The notes below the pieces were generated by a model. That model made no database searches. It worked only from the letters and a program-made list of their open reading frames with translations, and was not told the origin of the DNA. This document shows, piece after piece, positions 19,565 to 28,776 of a stretch of DNA of 64,000 nt. Numbering within the stretch: position 1 is the first letter of the stretch; the number at the start of each line of letters is the position of its first letter. Source of the DNA: Leptolyngbya sp. Heron Island J (GTDB lineage: Bacteria > Cyanobacteriota > Cyanobacteriia > Phormidesmidales > Phormidesmidaceae); assembly GCF_000482245.1 (NCBI RefSeq), contig NZ_AWNH01000060.1, forward strand, positions 62,001 to 126,000. The letters are read 5' to 3'. A program made the position numbers and the translations under genes.

Positions 19565-20350
19565 ATGGCTACTCAAACCTCATCGCTTCGCTCTCGTGGG
19601 ATGGAGATGCTGATGGCATATAAACAACAGCCATCAATCAAATTGCGTAATGATTTAGTCCGTTTAAATGCAGGTTTAGTTAGGAAAATAGCGCACCGTG
19701 TCAGTCATCAATGCGCTGAGCCCTATGAAGATCTTGAGCAGATTGGCTATCTTGGATTAATTCGAGCTATTGAACGGTTTGATCCTAGTCAAGGATGTGC
19801 ATTTAGTTCTTTTGCGGTTCCCTATATTCGTGGTGAAATGCTTCACTTTCTGAGGGATCGAGGTTCTACGGTGAAGATTCCTCGTCGTTGGCAAGATTTG
19901 CAGAAAGCAAGCCAGAAGCTCCAGGCTGAGCTACTGCGGCAGTATGGTCGTCAGCCTTCTGATTATGAAATGGCCGAAGCACTGTCTATTTCAGTTAAAG
20001 AATGGCGTCAGGTCAAGATGGCTAATAAGAATCGGATGCCACTGAGTTTGGATGCTACTGTTTGTCATCAAACTGACTCGACCATAACTTTGGGGGATAC
20101 GCTACCCGATATGCACTATCAGCTATTACAGGCATTAGAAGAAGATCGTCAGCAAGTGCAACGGGCGTTGAGCCAATTAGAGGATAAAACGCGCTCGGCT
20201 ATTGAATTTGTATTCTTTAAAGGGCTATCACGCAAGGAAGTAGCTGAACGAATTGGAGTGAGTCCGATGACGGTCACCCGTCGTATCCAGCGTGGTGTGG
20301 ATCAAATGATTGCCTATTTGCAGCCCCAGGCACTGCAGACAGATCCATAA
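19565..20350 (+). CDS. sigF: RNA polymerase sigma factor SigF (group 3)
   Basis: Alternative sigma factor of the SigF/SigB type. The 261 residues contain region 2 (YEDLEQIGYLGLIRAIERFD, then FSSFAVPYIRGEMLHFLRD), region 3, and a region 4 helix-turn-helix (GLSRKEVAERIGVSPMTVTR). Region 1.1 is absent, as in group 3. In Synechocystis SigF controls motility and pilus genes and its own gene; whether this holds here is inference. A STAS anti-sigma antagonist is encoded at 56.2 kb, which could belong to the partner-switching control of such a factor. Confidence 0.92.
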   Translation: MATQTSSLRSRGMEMLMAYKQQPSIKLRNDLVRLNAGLVRKIAHRVSHQCAEPYEDLEQIGYLGLIRAIERFDPSQGCAFSSFAVPYIRGEMLHFLRDRGSTVKIPRRWQDLQKASQKLQAELLRQYGRQPSDYEMAEALSISVKEWRQVKMANKNRMPLSLDATVCHQTDSTITLGDTLPDMHYQLLQALEEDRQQVQRALSQLEDKTRSAIEFVFFKGLSRKEVAERIGVSPMTVTRRIQRGVDQMIAYLQPQALQTDP

Positions 20351-20556
20351 AAGCTTGGACACATTGGGGTTGATGAACATCGTACCCGTTAAGCAAAATT
20401 GATGTCCTTTGATGGGAATTAGTTTTGATTAGAATCTTGAGTAGCGGTGTTTTGAGTTGGATATCACGCCGCTACTTTCTATTAAGGAAGCAGCTAACTA
20501 TCCTCTATTAGGTGTAATAAGATTCAGTAACCATTGGCCTCATTGAAGGAGCAATC

Positions 20557-22092
20557 GTGACATCTGAATCAGCTAACTGGGCATTTGATGACTCAAAGTT
20601 TCGTCAGCTACAGGCTCAACTCACGGCGTGCTGGCAACCTCTAGATTGCTTTGATCGTGCTCCTAGGCAAATTTTGGTGATACCCTCTCTTAGCCTTGAT
20701 CAGGAGGAATTGAGAAAGGTAGAAGGTGTGCATCATTATGAAGAGCGGTTATTATTTTCGCTGCTGCATTTACGTAACCCTAATACCTCTCTAATCTATG
20801 TGACTTCGCAGCCTTTGCACCCTAGTATTGTTGATTATTATTTGGAGTTGCTACCCGGTATTCCCAGTTCCCATGCACAAAATCGGTTGCGCTTATTTTC
20901 TACTTATGATGGTTCACAACAACCTTTGACTGAGAAAATTCTGCAGCGTCCGCGTTTGGTGGAACGTATTCGCCAGTGCCTTTCTCCCCAAGAAGCTTAC
21001 ATGGTTTGTTTTAACTCTACGACCTGGGAGCGGCAGTTGGCCCTTACATTGAATATTCCGCTGATGGCCGTATCTCCAGCATTGCTGGATTTGGGAACTA
21101 AGGCCGGTAGTCGTGAGATTTTTAGTGCTTGTGGTGTTCCCCATCCACAAGGTAGTTATCTTACTCACTGCGTGAAAGATCTGGCTGTGGCCACGGCTCA
21201 GTTGTGGGAGCAACAACCAGACTTAAAGCGTATTGTCATCAAGCTGAATGAAGGATTTTCAGGGGAAGGGAATGCCTTGCTGATGTTGAATGAGTTACAG
21301 GGAGTTGCTCCGGGCAAGGCACCCCATGGTGAAAGGGTGGTTGGCATACTAGAAGCGCTAAAGCATATGCGTTTTCAGTATGTGCATGAAACGTGGGAGC
21401 ATTTTAACCGCAAGATTGAAGAGCTGGGTGCGATCGCAGAAGCCTTTATTGAAGGCGAAATCAAGCGCTCCCCTAGCGTCCAAGGCCATATCACCCCGTT
21501 TGGGACAGTAGAAATCCTATCCACCCACGATCAAATCCTAGGTGGTCCAGACGGACAAATCTTTTTAGGGTGTCGGTTTCCAGCGGATGCAGCCTATCGG
21601 CTTGCACTTCAAGACATAGGCCGTCGTGTTGGAGAAACCCTGGCCCAACGGGGAGCCTTAGAACGATATAGCGTTGATTTTATTGCGGTGCAGAAAGACG
21701 ACCAAACATGGGAGTTAAATGCAATTGAAATCAACCTACGTAAAGGAGGGACCACGCATCCGTTTATGGCTCTCCAACTATTGACTAACGGCAGCTATAA
21801 CCTGGAGGATGGTCAGTTTTACACCCCCCAAGGACAGCCCAAATACTACCGAGCCTCTGATAACTTACAAAAAGATCACTACAAGGGGCTGCTACCAAAT
21901 GATCTGATGGACATCATTATGATTGAGCAGCTGCACTTTAATTCCATTGCTGGCACTGGCGCAGCATTTCACTTGATGGGATGCCTCTCAGAATATGGCA
22001 AACTTGGCCTCACCTGTATTGGCAATACGCCTGAAGAAGCTGAGCGGATCTACGAACGGGTAGTTACAGCTCTAGACAGCGAAACCCGCTAA
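20557..22092 (+). CDS. ATP-grasp ligase, PGM1-related
   Basis: A 511-residue ATP-grasp enzyme resembling the group named after the peptide ligase PGM1 (pheganomycin pathway) and found widely in cyanobacteria and plants. Central residues about 225-400 hold KLNEGFSGEGNAL (nucleotide-binding loop), AEAFIEGEIKRSPSVQG and the metal-binding end WELNAIEINLRKGGTTHP. The start is GTG with GAAGGAG upstream. The substrates are not known; amide or peptide bond formation with ATP is expected. No biosynthetic cluster surrounds it. Its stop interlocks with that of smpB (four shared bases, CTAA). Confidence 0.8.
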   Translation: MTSESANWAFDDSKFRQLQAQLTACWQPLDCFDRAPRQILVIPSLSLDQEELRKVEGVHHYEERLLFSLLHLRNPNTSLIYVTSQPLHPSIVDYYLELLPGIPSSHAQNRLRLFSTYDGSQQPLTEKILQRPRLVERIRQCLSPQEAYMVCFNSTTWERQLALTLNIPLMAVSPALLDLGTKAGSREIFSACGVPHPQGSYLTHCVKDLAVATAQLWEQQPDLKRIVIKLNEGFSGEGNALLMLNELQGVAPGKAPHGERVVGILEALKHMRFQYVHETWEHFNRKIEELGAIAEAFIEGEIKRSPSVQGHITPFGTVEILSTHDQILGGPDGQIFLGCRFPADAAYRLALQDIGRRVGETLAQRGALERYSVDFIAVQKDDQTWELNAIEINLRKGGTTHPFMALQLLTNGSYNLEDGQFYTPQGQPKYYRASDNLQKDHYKGLLPNDLMDIIMIEQLHFNSIAGTGAAFHLMGCLSEYGKLGLTCIGNTPEEAERIYERVVTALDSETR

Positions 22093-22574
22093 CGATTCTT
22101 CATCATACGAGCGATGTCGCGTTTTTCTTGCTTTTGCTTGAGGGATTCACGTTTATCGTGTAACTTTTTACCGCGTCCAATAGCGATGTTGACTTTCACA
22201 CGACCTTTCTTGAGATAGAGCTTTAAAGGGACTAAAGTTAAGCCCTTTTCTTCGACCTTGCCAATAAGTTTACGAATTTCGGCTTTATGGAGCAGTAATC
22301 GTCGAGGACGCCGAGGCTCATGGTTGTAAGCCTGATTCGTCATGTTGTGGGGAGAAATATGGACATTGAGTAACCACACTTCACCGTTTTTGACCTGAGC
22401 GTAACCGTCCCGCAGGTTCACTTTGCCAGCCCGGATGGACTTGACCTCGGTGCCTTTTAGCTCGATACCAGCCTCATAGCTATCTAAAATTTCGTAGGTA
22501 AACCGAGCCTGGCGGTTGTCAGCCATGACTTTAAAGCCGTCACTGGGCTGGGATTTTTTATTTGCTTTCGCCAT
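22089..22574 (-). CDS. smpB: SsrA-binding protein SmpB
   Basis: Binds tmRNA and brings it to stalled ribosomes for trans-translation. The 161 residues contain the typical YEAGIELKGTEVKSIR, VNLRDGYAQVKNGEVWLLN and RPRRLLLHKAEI segments, with the basic C-terminal tail DKRESLKQKQEKRDIAR that occupies the mRNA channel. It is convergent with the ATP-grasp gene. The tmRNA gene itself is not in this window. Confidence 0.97.
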   Translation of the reverse strand: MAKANKKSQPSDGFKVMADNRQARFTYEILDSYEAGIELKGTEVKSIRAGKVNLRDGYAQVKNGEVWLLNVHISPHNMTNQAYNHEPRRPRRLLLHKAEIRKLIGKVEEKGLTLVPLKLYLKKGRVKVNIAIGRGKKLHDKRESLKQKQEKRDIARMMKNR

Positions 22575-22645
22575 GCTGACTTAATTTCTACAACCTGTAG
22601 GAAAAATACTAAATTTCATATCCTCGGGTTTGTTATTGTAGCGGG

Positions 22646-22912
22646 CTATTCTACAACTACGCACCATTCATGGAGTTCGTAGTCGACGCAGCCATTTTGA
22701 ATTAGTGGATCGGCTTTGACAATCGCTTCCGCTTCGGCCAAACAAGATGCCTGGAATAGCAGCATACCGCCACCACGTTCGGCCCAGTAACCGGTTTTAG
22801 CTTGGTGCCCTTTGGCGATTAACTCTTTGACGTAGTCAACGTGGGCAGGTACAAACTGGTCAAATGTGGCCTTATTGACAATGCCATGCTCAATTTTGAC
22901 AAACCACACCAT
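22646..22912 (-). CDS. YciI-like protein
   Basis: A small alpha/beta (dimeric ferredoxin-like) protein of 88 residues. Typical YciI features are the segment HVDYVKELIAKGH, a GGGMLLFQASCLAEAEAIVKAD region and the D-P-L-x-x-N-G-C segment. Catalytic function in the family is largely unknown. I chose ATG at 22912 (MVWFVKIEHG) over the TTG two codons upstream. It lies behind smpB's start and divergent from the 2H-family gene. Confidence 0.82.
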   Translation of the reverse strand: MVWFVKIEHGIVNKATFDQFVPAHVDYVKELIAKGHQAKTGYWAERGGGMLLFQASCLAEAEAIVKADPLIQNGCVDYELHEWCVVVE

Positions 22913-22986
22913 AAGCAAAATTCACAGATATCGGCTACTCAGCTAGGCCTTGCAAAATATATTGTAGGAAGATTAATTGTCAATCT

Positions 22987-23553
22987 ATGAATTCGCATCG
23001 ATTCTTCATCGCCCTGGTACCTCCGCCAAAGATTCAAGCGTCTGTTAATGAGATCAAACGCTATTTTAAACAGCATTATGCTTCTCGTAAGGCGTTTAAT
23101 TCGCCACCGCATATTACGCTGCAGGCTCCGTTTGAGTGGCCATCAGACCGAGGTTTAGATGAACTGATTGAGGGATTGAAATGGTTTGCTCTCAAGAGGG
23201 GGAAGATTGCGATCGCACTCCGCAATTTCGGAGCCTTCCCACCCAAAGTTATCTATGTCGATGTTGTCCAAAACCCTGAACTCATGGTCTTACAGAAAGA
23301 TTTAGCCACATTTATAGAAAACAGATATGGCATTGCCGACCATCGTTATCGCAATTTCTGTCCCCACATGACCGTCGCCTTTCGAGATCTCACAAAAACC
23401 GCCTTTCACCAAGCCTGGCCAGAATTTCAACAAAAGACTCTAACGTTCAATTTTACAGCCCAGCAGCTGACCCTCCTGCGCCATGACGGTCAACGGTGGC
23501 AAACATACCAGAACTATTCATTTGAAAACTCGACCTCGACCAATGACTCATGA
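22987..23553 (+). CDS. 2'-5' RNA ligase/2H phosphoesterase family protein
   Basis: A 188-residue 2H phosphoesterase. Both hallmark H-x-T motifs are visible: PPHITLQAP (near residue 40) and CPHMTVAF (near 120). Members act as cyclic phosphodiesterases or 2'-5' RNA ligases on RNA ends (ThpR type); the native role is poorly defined. The last 40 bases overlap the 3' end of the opposite-strand DUF1593 gene. One HIP1 site at 23209. Confidence 0.85.
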   Translation: MNSHRFFIALVPPPKIQASVNEIKRYFKQHYASRKAFNSPPHITLQAPFEWPSDRGLDELIEGLKWFALKRGKIAIALRNFGAFPPKVIYVDVVQNPELMVLQKDLATFIENRYGIADHRYRNFCPHMTVAFRDLTKTAFHQAWPEFQQKTLTFNFTAQQLTLLRHDGQRWQTYQNYSFENSTSTNDS

Positions 23554-24620
23554 CCATAGAGCCTCATAAGCTTTTGCATAAAAGCCTGATGCCATGCATG
23601 CCGCTGTAATATGCACGTACTAATCCGGACCATAAAGACATCAGTAGCGTTTCTCCAGGTATTGGCAGGCTTAGCATAGTCCCACTCAAACCCTCCATTA
23701 ATACCCGTGTAATAATTTGGCCTTTCGGCAAAGGGCCTGTAGTATTCTCCAGCCCATGAGCCCTGGGTCGGATCATCAAAGTTATTGGAGGTATCCAACA
23801 GGTATAGCAACGAATTAGTATCTAATGCTCGAAAGTAGTCAGGCAGCACCTCTTTGATGTGGGCTCCAAGAGCACCGGCATTTTGTGCAAGCAGATCATT
23901 GAGTACTACAGCTTCGTTGGCTATGTGCAAATCTTCATTGAAAGCCATGCCATGCCACGACCAGTCCATTTCAAGCCACCAAAGATCGGGAAATCGGTTC
24001 CAGATCTCCATGCGGGCCTCCCCCCAAGCATTCCAGTTATATTTTTGACCATCACCATCGGCCAGAGCATTGTCTAGAAGATACGTCCCAATTGAAATCA
24101 GACGTATCTTATTTTGTTCTGCGGAGGTAAGTTTTTCTAAACATTGGGGCACACGGTGGGTGCCCCCCCATACCAGCATGTAAAGAGGATGAGGATCGCT
24201 AACACTGGTCTCAGCTTTGATGGCAGCGATTGCTTGATCGTGGCTAGTGAATAACTTTGTACGTAAATATGATGGCGATGGATAAGCTAAAGTTTGAAAC
24301 TTATAAGCCGGATTTTTGTAGTCCTCTTCATACCGATCGAGAACGATTTGGGTTCCTGTAACGCCGCTATCAAGGCTATCGGGCCAGATTCCACATATAT
24401 CTACTTCATTGGCGTACATCATTAAGTGCGCCATCGATTGTCTATCGTCCGGATCACCCTGACCAACCTGGAGGTCGGAAATAATAATGACCCGTGGTTT
24501 TTGGTTGGTTGGAGTTGTGCCCTGTCCTTCAGCTTTGGTAACAGACCAAAAGTTCCCTTGGGCACAAGAACCAGTCGCAAAACCTATGAGCGAGTTCCTT
24601 AGAAAAGCTCGCCTATCCAT
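23514..24620 (-). CDS. DUF1593, nucleoside-hydrolase-like secreted protein
   Basis: A 368-residue protein with a twin-arginine-like signal (DRRAFLRNSLIGFATGSC) at the N-terminus, so probably exported. The mature part starts with PRVIIISDLQVGQGDPDD, which resembles the Asp-rich Ca site (D-x-D-x4-DD type) of inosine-uridine nucleoside hydrolases and matches the DUF1593 family. ATG at 24620 was chosen because the Tat signal starts there; the reading frame extends 23 codons further into tenA but lacks a signal in that form. The start overlaps the tenA stop by 8 bases, suggesting translational coupling. Substrate unknown. Confidence 0.75.
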   Translation of the reverse strand: MDRRAFLRNSLIGFATGSCAQGNFWSVTKAEGQGTTPTNQKPRVIIISDLQVGQGDPDDRQSMAHLMMYANEVDICGIWPDSLDSGVTGTQIVLDRYEEDYKNPAYKFQTLAYPSPSYLRTKLFTSHDQAIAAIKAETSVSDPHPLYMLVWGGTHRVPQCLEKLTSAEQNKIRLISIGTYLLDNALADGDGQKYNWNAWGEARMEIWNRFPDLWWLEMDWSWHGMAFNEDLHIANEAVVLNDLLAQNAGALGAHIKEVLPDYFRALDTNSLLYLLDTSNNFDDPTQGSWAGEYYRPFAERPNYYTGINGGFEWDYAKPANTWRNATDVFMVRISTCILQRHAWHQAFMQKLMRLYGHESLVEVEFSNE

Positions 24621-25281
24621 GGGGTGGTGCTCCTGTTTCCCGATATTGCCACGCTGCTTGGAAAAAGTCCCGTTCACAGACCATGGCATAGCAATAGGTG
24701 GATCGGATCAACTGACTATCCTCTGCATATTCGTCCACAAGGGTTTCTAACTGAGCCGCTAAGGGTTCAAATTCATCACTGCTATAGGTAACAATCCAGG
24801 CCTTATAGGTATGGTCAGGAATACCACCTTGGGCAAGATGCTTTCCAAGGTATGCATACAGACGCATACAGGGAGACATAGCTACGGCTGTTACCCCAAT
24901 GGGTTGGCTCCAAGCTGTTGCTAATAAAAAATCCGTATACTGCCGGGTGGCACTGCCTGGACGCACCTGAGCTAGATCGACATTCCAGGTTTGAGCATAG
25001 CTCTGGTGTAGCTTTAATTCTGATAACACCCCAGTAGCTAAATCATGAAATACGTTGAAGCTTTGCCATGTAGGGGCTTTAGCGGCTGCAATACTATAGG
25101 CTCGGGCAAAGGCTTCTAGAAAGAAGGCATCTTGCCCTACATAATATGCAAACGTTTCCTTCGGTAAGGTGCCATCTGCAATACCTTGAACAAACGGATG
25201 GGCAAGGCTCTCATTCGCCAGGTTTAAATGGTCTTGCCAAAGCTTAGAAGAAAGGACCATGGGGGATAAATCAGCGGTCAA
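24613..25281 (-). CDS. TenA family protein (thiaminase II-like)
   Basis: A 222-residue all-helical TenA protein. TenA enzymes hydrolyse aminopyrimidine thiamine breakdown products for salvage. Seen: the substrate-binding Asp in GQDAFFLEAF (D51), the catalytic Cys in AMSPCMRLYAYLG (C138) and the C-terminal Glu in VCERDFFQAAW (E203), so it is a TenA_C type with an intact active site. It is first in a two-gene unit with the exported nucleoside-hydrolase-like protein. No thiamine riboswitch is recognisable upstream. Confidence 0.85.
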   Translation of the reverse strand: MTADLSPMVLSSKLWQDHLNLANESLAHPFVQGIADGTLPKETFAYYVGQDAFFLEAFARAYSIAAAKAPTWQSFNVFHDLATGVLSELKLHQSYAQTWNVDLAQVRPGSATRQYTDFLLATAWSQPIGVTAVAMSPCMRLYAYLGKHLAQGGIPDHTYKAWIVTYSSDEFEPLAAQLETLVDEYAEDSQLIRSTYCYAMVCERDFFQAAWQYRETGAPPHG

Positions 25282-25361
25282 ATTGTACTGCGGGTGACAT
25301 TATAGAATTAATAGACGGTTACCCACTGCACCGGCATCTATTGCCTAATGCCCATCATCAC

Positions 25362-26487
25362 ATGCTAGATCTGTCCGACCTCAAACGCGAAAGCGACCTA
25401 CTCACTAATCGCCTGGGCAAAGCTCAGGAGTATCTTTGACCTACCTGCCATTCAAGCAAAAATCGATGACCTGGAGCAGGTGGCCGCCCAACCAGACTTT
25501 TGGGATAATCAGCAGCAAGCGCAGAAGACGCTACAAACTCTAAACGAATATAAGTCATATCTTGAACAGCTCAGTACCTGGAATACTCAGCTTGGAGATA
25601 TTCAGACTATCGCAGAGCTGCTGGAACTTGAATCAGACCCAGCCCTCTTAACTGAAGCGCAGGAAACAGCTCAGAATCTGGCTAAAGCGCTCGATCAATG
25701 GGAGCTGCAGCAGTTGCTATCTGGTCCCTACGATAAAAATAGCGCTGTTGTCACTATTAATGCTGGAGCTGGAGGAACGGATGCTCAAGACTGGGCGGAA
25801 ATGTTGCTGCGGATGTATACCCGTTGGTGTGAGCAGCATGGCTACAGTATCAAACTCGTTGAGGAATCTAAAGGGGATGAAGCAGGTCTGAAATCAGCCA
25901 CTTTGGAAATTGATGGGCGCTACGCCTATGGCTATTTGAAGGCGGAAAAGGGAACTCATCGGTTGGTGCGCATCTCTCCGTTTAACGCTAATGGCAAGCG
26001 GCAAACGAGTTTTGCAGGGGTTGAGGTTATGCCGGTATTAGATGACAATATCGAGCTGGATATCCCGGATAAAGACTTGGAAATAAAGACTTCACGTTCA
26101 GGTGGAGCGGGTGGTCAGAATGTGAATAAGGTTGAAACGGCGGTGCGGATTACTCACCTACCGACGGGGCTGTCGGTACGGTGTACCCAGGAGCGATCGC
26201 AACTACAAAACCGCGAAAAAGCTATGGCTCTGCTCAACGCGAAATTGCTAGTCATTGCCCAGGAGCAGCAGGCCCAGGCAGTTGCTGATATTCGAGGTGA
26301 CATGGTAGAAGCTGCCTGGGGCAATCAAATTCGTAACTATGTCTTTCACCCTTATCAAATGGTCAAAGACTTGCGCACGAGTGTCGAAACTACGGCGGTT
26401 GACGATGTCATGAACGGTGACCTTGACCCATTTATTGAGGCACTGCTCCAACAAGAAAATCAAATTACCCAAGAATCAACTGTGTAG
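25362..26487 (+). CDS. prfB: Peptide chain release factor 2, with programmed +1 frameshift
   Basis: Class I release factor reading UGA and UAA. Frame one runs from ATG 25362 for 25 codons to CTT at 25434-25436 and meets UGA; a +1 slip gives GAC and continues to 26487, in total about 374 residues. The 25-codon length before UGA equals that of E. coli prfB. The SPF tripeptide that recognises the stop codon is in [10 protein letters not shown], and the catalytic GGQ in [13 protein letters not shown]. Low RF2 lets the ribosome shift and make more RF2. A plain open-frame call would start wrongly at 25480 and lose about 40 residues. Confidence 0.95.
25426..25440 (+). promoter_or_regulatory. prfB programmed frameshift signal
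   Basis: AGGAG (25426-25430), a 3-base spacer TAT, slippery CTT (25434-25436), in-frame UGA (25437-25439) and C at 25440. Spacing and bases are the same as in the classical RF2 autoregulatory site. Confidence 0.93.
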
Positions 26488-26610
26488 TCGGCCTCATGCT
26501 ATTGAGACCTGATACATTACTTAATGTTGGCAGAAATTCTAGTTGTGCTGTTTTCAGCCGACATCGAAAGAAATTCTCTAGGCATCAAAACTGTTTATTA
26601 TCAGATTCCC

Positions 26611-26787
26611 ATGTCTCAGTCTCCTCCACCTTCTGTAGATGCACCGTCCAATGAGCCCACGCCTAGCTATGTCAAGTTAGCTATGCGTAACATGGTGAAA
26701 AAAGGCAGCAAATCCTTATTTCACTTCTTTTTGACGGCCATGGGCCTACTGGGTGTGCTGGTTGGTCTGGCCTACCTCACCCGGTGA
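26611..26787 (+). CDS. DUF3285 small membrane protein
   Basis: A 58-residue protein beginning MSQSPPPSVDAPS, with a proline-rich N-terminus, a basic stretch (RNMVKKGSKSLFH) and one transmembrane helix (FFLTAMGLLGVLVGLAYL). It matches the small cyanobacterial DUF3285 family, function unknown. I chose ATG 26611; an upstream ATG at 26524 would add 29 unlike residues. Its TGA overlaps the GTG start of ybeY (GTGA), so translation of the two is likely coupled. Confidence 0.8.
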   Translation: MSQSPPPSVDAPSNEPTPSYVKLAMRNMVKKGSKSLFHFFLTAMGLLGVLVGLAYLTR

Positions 26788-27308
26788 TCCCGTTGACTCA
26801 AAACCCTACACCTGAAGTAGAACTCTGGGTGGAGACCAGGGAAGATGTGGAACTAACCCACAAAGCAGAGCTGCCAACTGTGTCAACTTGGCAGACCTGG
26901 TTTAAGATTTGGCTGAGTGAGCTAAAACCAACCTCATCTCCAATTGGTCGCTATGAGGTTAACCTTTTGTTGACTGATGATGTCACCATTCGACAGTTGA
27001 ATGCTACCTATCGTCATCAAGATAAGGCGACTGATGTTTTAGCCTTTGCCGCTCAAGAAACGGAAATACCCGGTGCTCAAACCATCTATCAAACCGCTCC
27101 CTTACCCCTGGGGGACGTGGTTATTTCTGTAGAAACTGCTCAGCGGCAGCGACACGATGCCCACTATTCCTTGACCCAAGAACTGGCATGGCTCGCAGCC
27201 CATGGCTTGCTGCATCTATTAGGATGGGACCATCCCGACGATATAGCCCTGAAAATCATGCTAGAGCAACAGCAGCAGCTTTTGCGACAGATCGACCTAA
27301 CGTTTTAG
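26784..27308 (+). CDS. ybeY: Endoribonuclease YbeY
   Basis: Zn-dependent endoribonuclease for rRNA maturation and ribosome quality control. The 174-residue protein has the diagnostic H140-x3-H144-x5-H150 in AHGLLHLLGWDH and the upstream KATDVLAFA and PLGDVVISVE motifs. Start is GTG overlapping the DUF3285 stop. It is followed by dgkA, an order known from other cyanobacteria. Confidence 0.95.
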   Translation: MIPLTQNPTPEVELWVETREDVELTHKAELPTVSTWQTWFKIWLSELKPTSSPIGRYEVNLLLTDDVTIRQLNATYRHQDKATDVLAFAAQETEIPGAQTIYQTAPLPLGDVVISVETAQRQRHDAHYSLTQELAWLAAHGLLHLLGWDHPDDIALKIMLEQQQQLLRQIDLTF

Positions 27309-27570
27309 CAGACTATATGTTAGTTATCGAATCTGGATAGGTAGTATACGATTACAGATTTTGATAAAGGTTAACATAGTCCGCAGAATGATAATTCTTT
27401 CGGGAACCTATTGAGCGGTTTCAGGTTTCGATTAATTAGGGCTGAAGATTATGGAAGCCCTCTTAATATGCTGCGCGGTCGCTTCAACACCCTGTGTTGG
27501 TTGCTGCCAACTAAATTAACCAGCTTCCTATTTTGTACTGATTGATATACATTACCTTCAAGGTTTGTGC

Positions 27571-28014
27571 ATGTCTATTTCCTCTAACCTTCAAACTGTT
27601 CCTAAGAGTAAAAAGGAAAGCAAAACTGCCTGGCAGGTTGCCCCTAATTTATTCACGAGTTTTCGCTATGCATGGGCAGGTATTATTTATGCCGTTAGGA
27701 CTCAGCGTAACTTTCGTATTCATTTAGCGATTGGGCTGGTGGCCTTATCTTTAGGGGTCACGTTGCACATCACTGCGGTTGAAGCGGCTGTAGTTACGAT
27801 TACCATTAGTGCTGTATTGGTGATGGAATTGATGAATACAGCCTTAGAGTCTGTTGTCGATCTGACGGTTGGTCAGACTTATCACGAGCTGGCGAAGATT
27901 GCCAAGGATTGTGCGGCTGGAGCCGTTCTGATCTCTGCGATCGCAGCGCTATTGGTAGCTGGCTTTATTTATCTACCACCGTTAATCCTGCTGTTAAACA
28001 CTGGGATCGCTTAA
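27571..28014 (+). CDS. dgkA: Diacylglycerol kinase (prokaryotic, membrane)
   Basis: Small integral membrane kinase of about 147 residues phosphorylating diacylglycerol or undecaprenol. After a 30-residue basic N-terminus (SKKESKTAW) come three hydrophobic helices (about 50-66, 70-87, 118-141). The signature is E86-L-M-N-T-A-L-E93-S-V-V-D with both catalytic glutamates. Start at ATG 27571; a TTG lies two codons upstream. HIP1 at 27937. Confidence 0.92.
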   Translation: MSISSNLQTVPKSKKESKTAWQVAPNLFTSFRYAWAGIIYAVRTQRNFRIHLAIGLVALSLGVTLHITAVEAAVVTITISAVLVMELMNTALESVVDLTVGQTYHELAKIAKDCAAGAVLISAIAALLVAGFIYLPPLILLLNTGIA

Positions 28015-28042
28015 GCTATGCTCATTGAGCTTTGGGCGAGCA

Positions 28043-28654
28043 ATGATTTTAGTCATTGATAACTACGACAGTTTTACGTATAACCTGGTGCAGTATTTGG
28101 GAGAACTGGGTCAATTACTGCCGGTTGCGGCTGATATTCAGGTTTTTCGTAATGATCAAATTACTTTGGAGCAGATTCGTGCTTTGGTACCCGATGGTAT
28201 CTTGATTTCTCCTGGACCTGGTACACCGGATGATGCTGGTATTTCCCTGAAGATTATCCAGGAATTGGGACCGACTACGCCGATTCTGGGAGTCTGCTTA
28301 GGTCATCAAAGTATCGGTCAGGTGTTTGGTGGCAAGATAACGGCTGCTGCTGAACTGATGCATGGAAAGACATCGCTTGTAACCCATACTAATCAGGGAG
28401 TATTTGCAGGGCTTGAAAATCCACTGACGGCAACCCGATATCACAGTTTAGTGGTTGCTCGCGAGAGCTGCCCCGAGTGCTTAGAGATTACGGCTTGGGT
28501 GGATGATGGAACAATTATGGGGCTACGTCATCACCAATATCCTCATATCCAAGGTGTGCAGTTTCATCCTGAAAGTGTGTTGACTCAATCGGGTAAGCAG
28601 CTCTTGCAGAACTTTTTGAGTGCTATTCCCATGCGGACACCACTTACTGTTTAA
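28043..28654 (+). CDS. trpG: Glutamine amidotransferase subunit of anthranilate/aminodeoxychorismate synthase
   Basis: Class I glutaminase providing ammonia for anthranilate (tryptophan) and/or 4-amino-4-deoxychorismate (folate) synthesis. From ATG 28043 the 203-residue protein begins [20 protein letters not shown]. The catalytic triad is C85 (LGVCLGHQ), H175 and E177 (VQFHPESVL), and [10 protein letters not shown] forms the oxyanion region. In organisms with one such gene it serves both pathways, so trpG or pabA both apply. It follows dgkA by 28 bases. Confidence 0.92.
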   Translation: MILVIDNYDSFTYNLVQYLGELGQLLPVAADIQVFRNDQITLEQIRALVPDGILISPGPGTPDDAGISLKIIQELGPTTPILGVCLGHQSIGQVFGGKITAAAELMHGKTSLVTHTNQGVFAGLENPLTATRYHSLVVARESCPECLEITAWVDDGTIMGLRHHQYPHIQGVQFHPESVLTQSGKQLLQNFLSAIPMRTPLTV

Positions 28655-28776
28655 GACTGTCTACAATTTTGAAATACTGCAGAAGCCAGAAAACTGTCTG
28701 TCTTGTTTAGCGAGTGTTCCAAGGCTGTGGCACTATAACAAGTCATGGACAGTTGATTGCAATGGGATGTGAGGAC

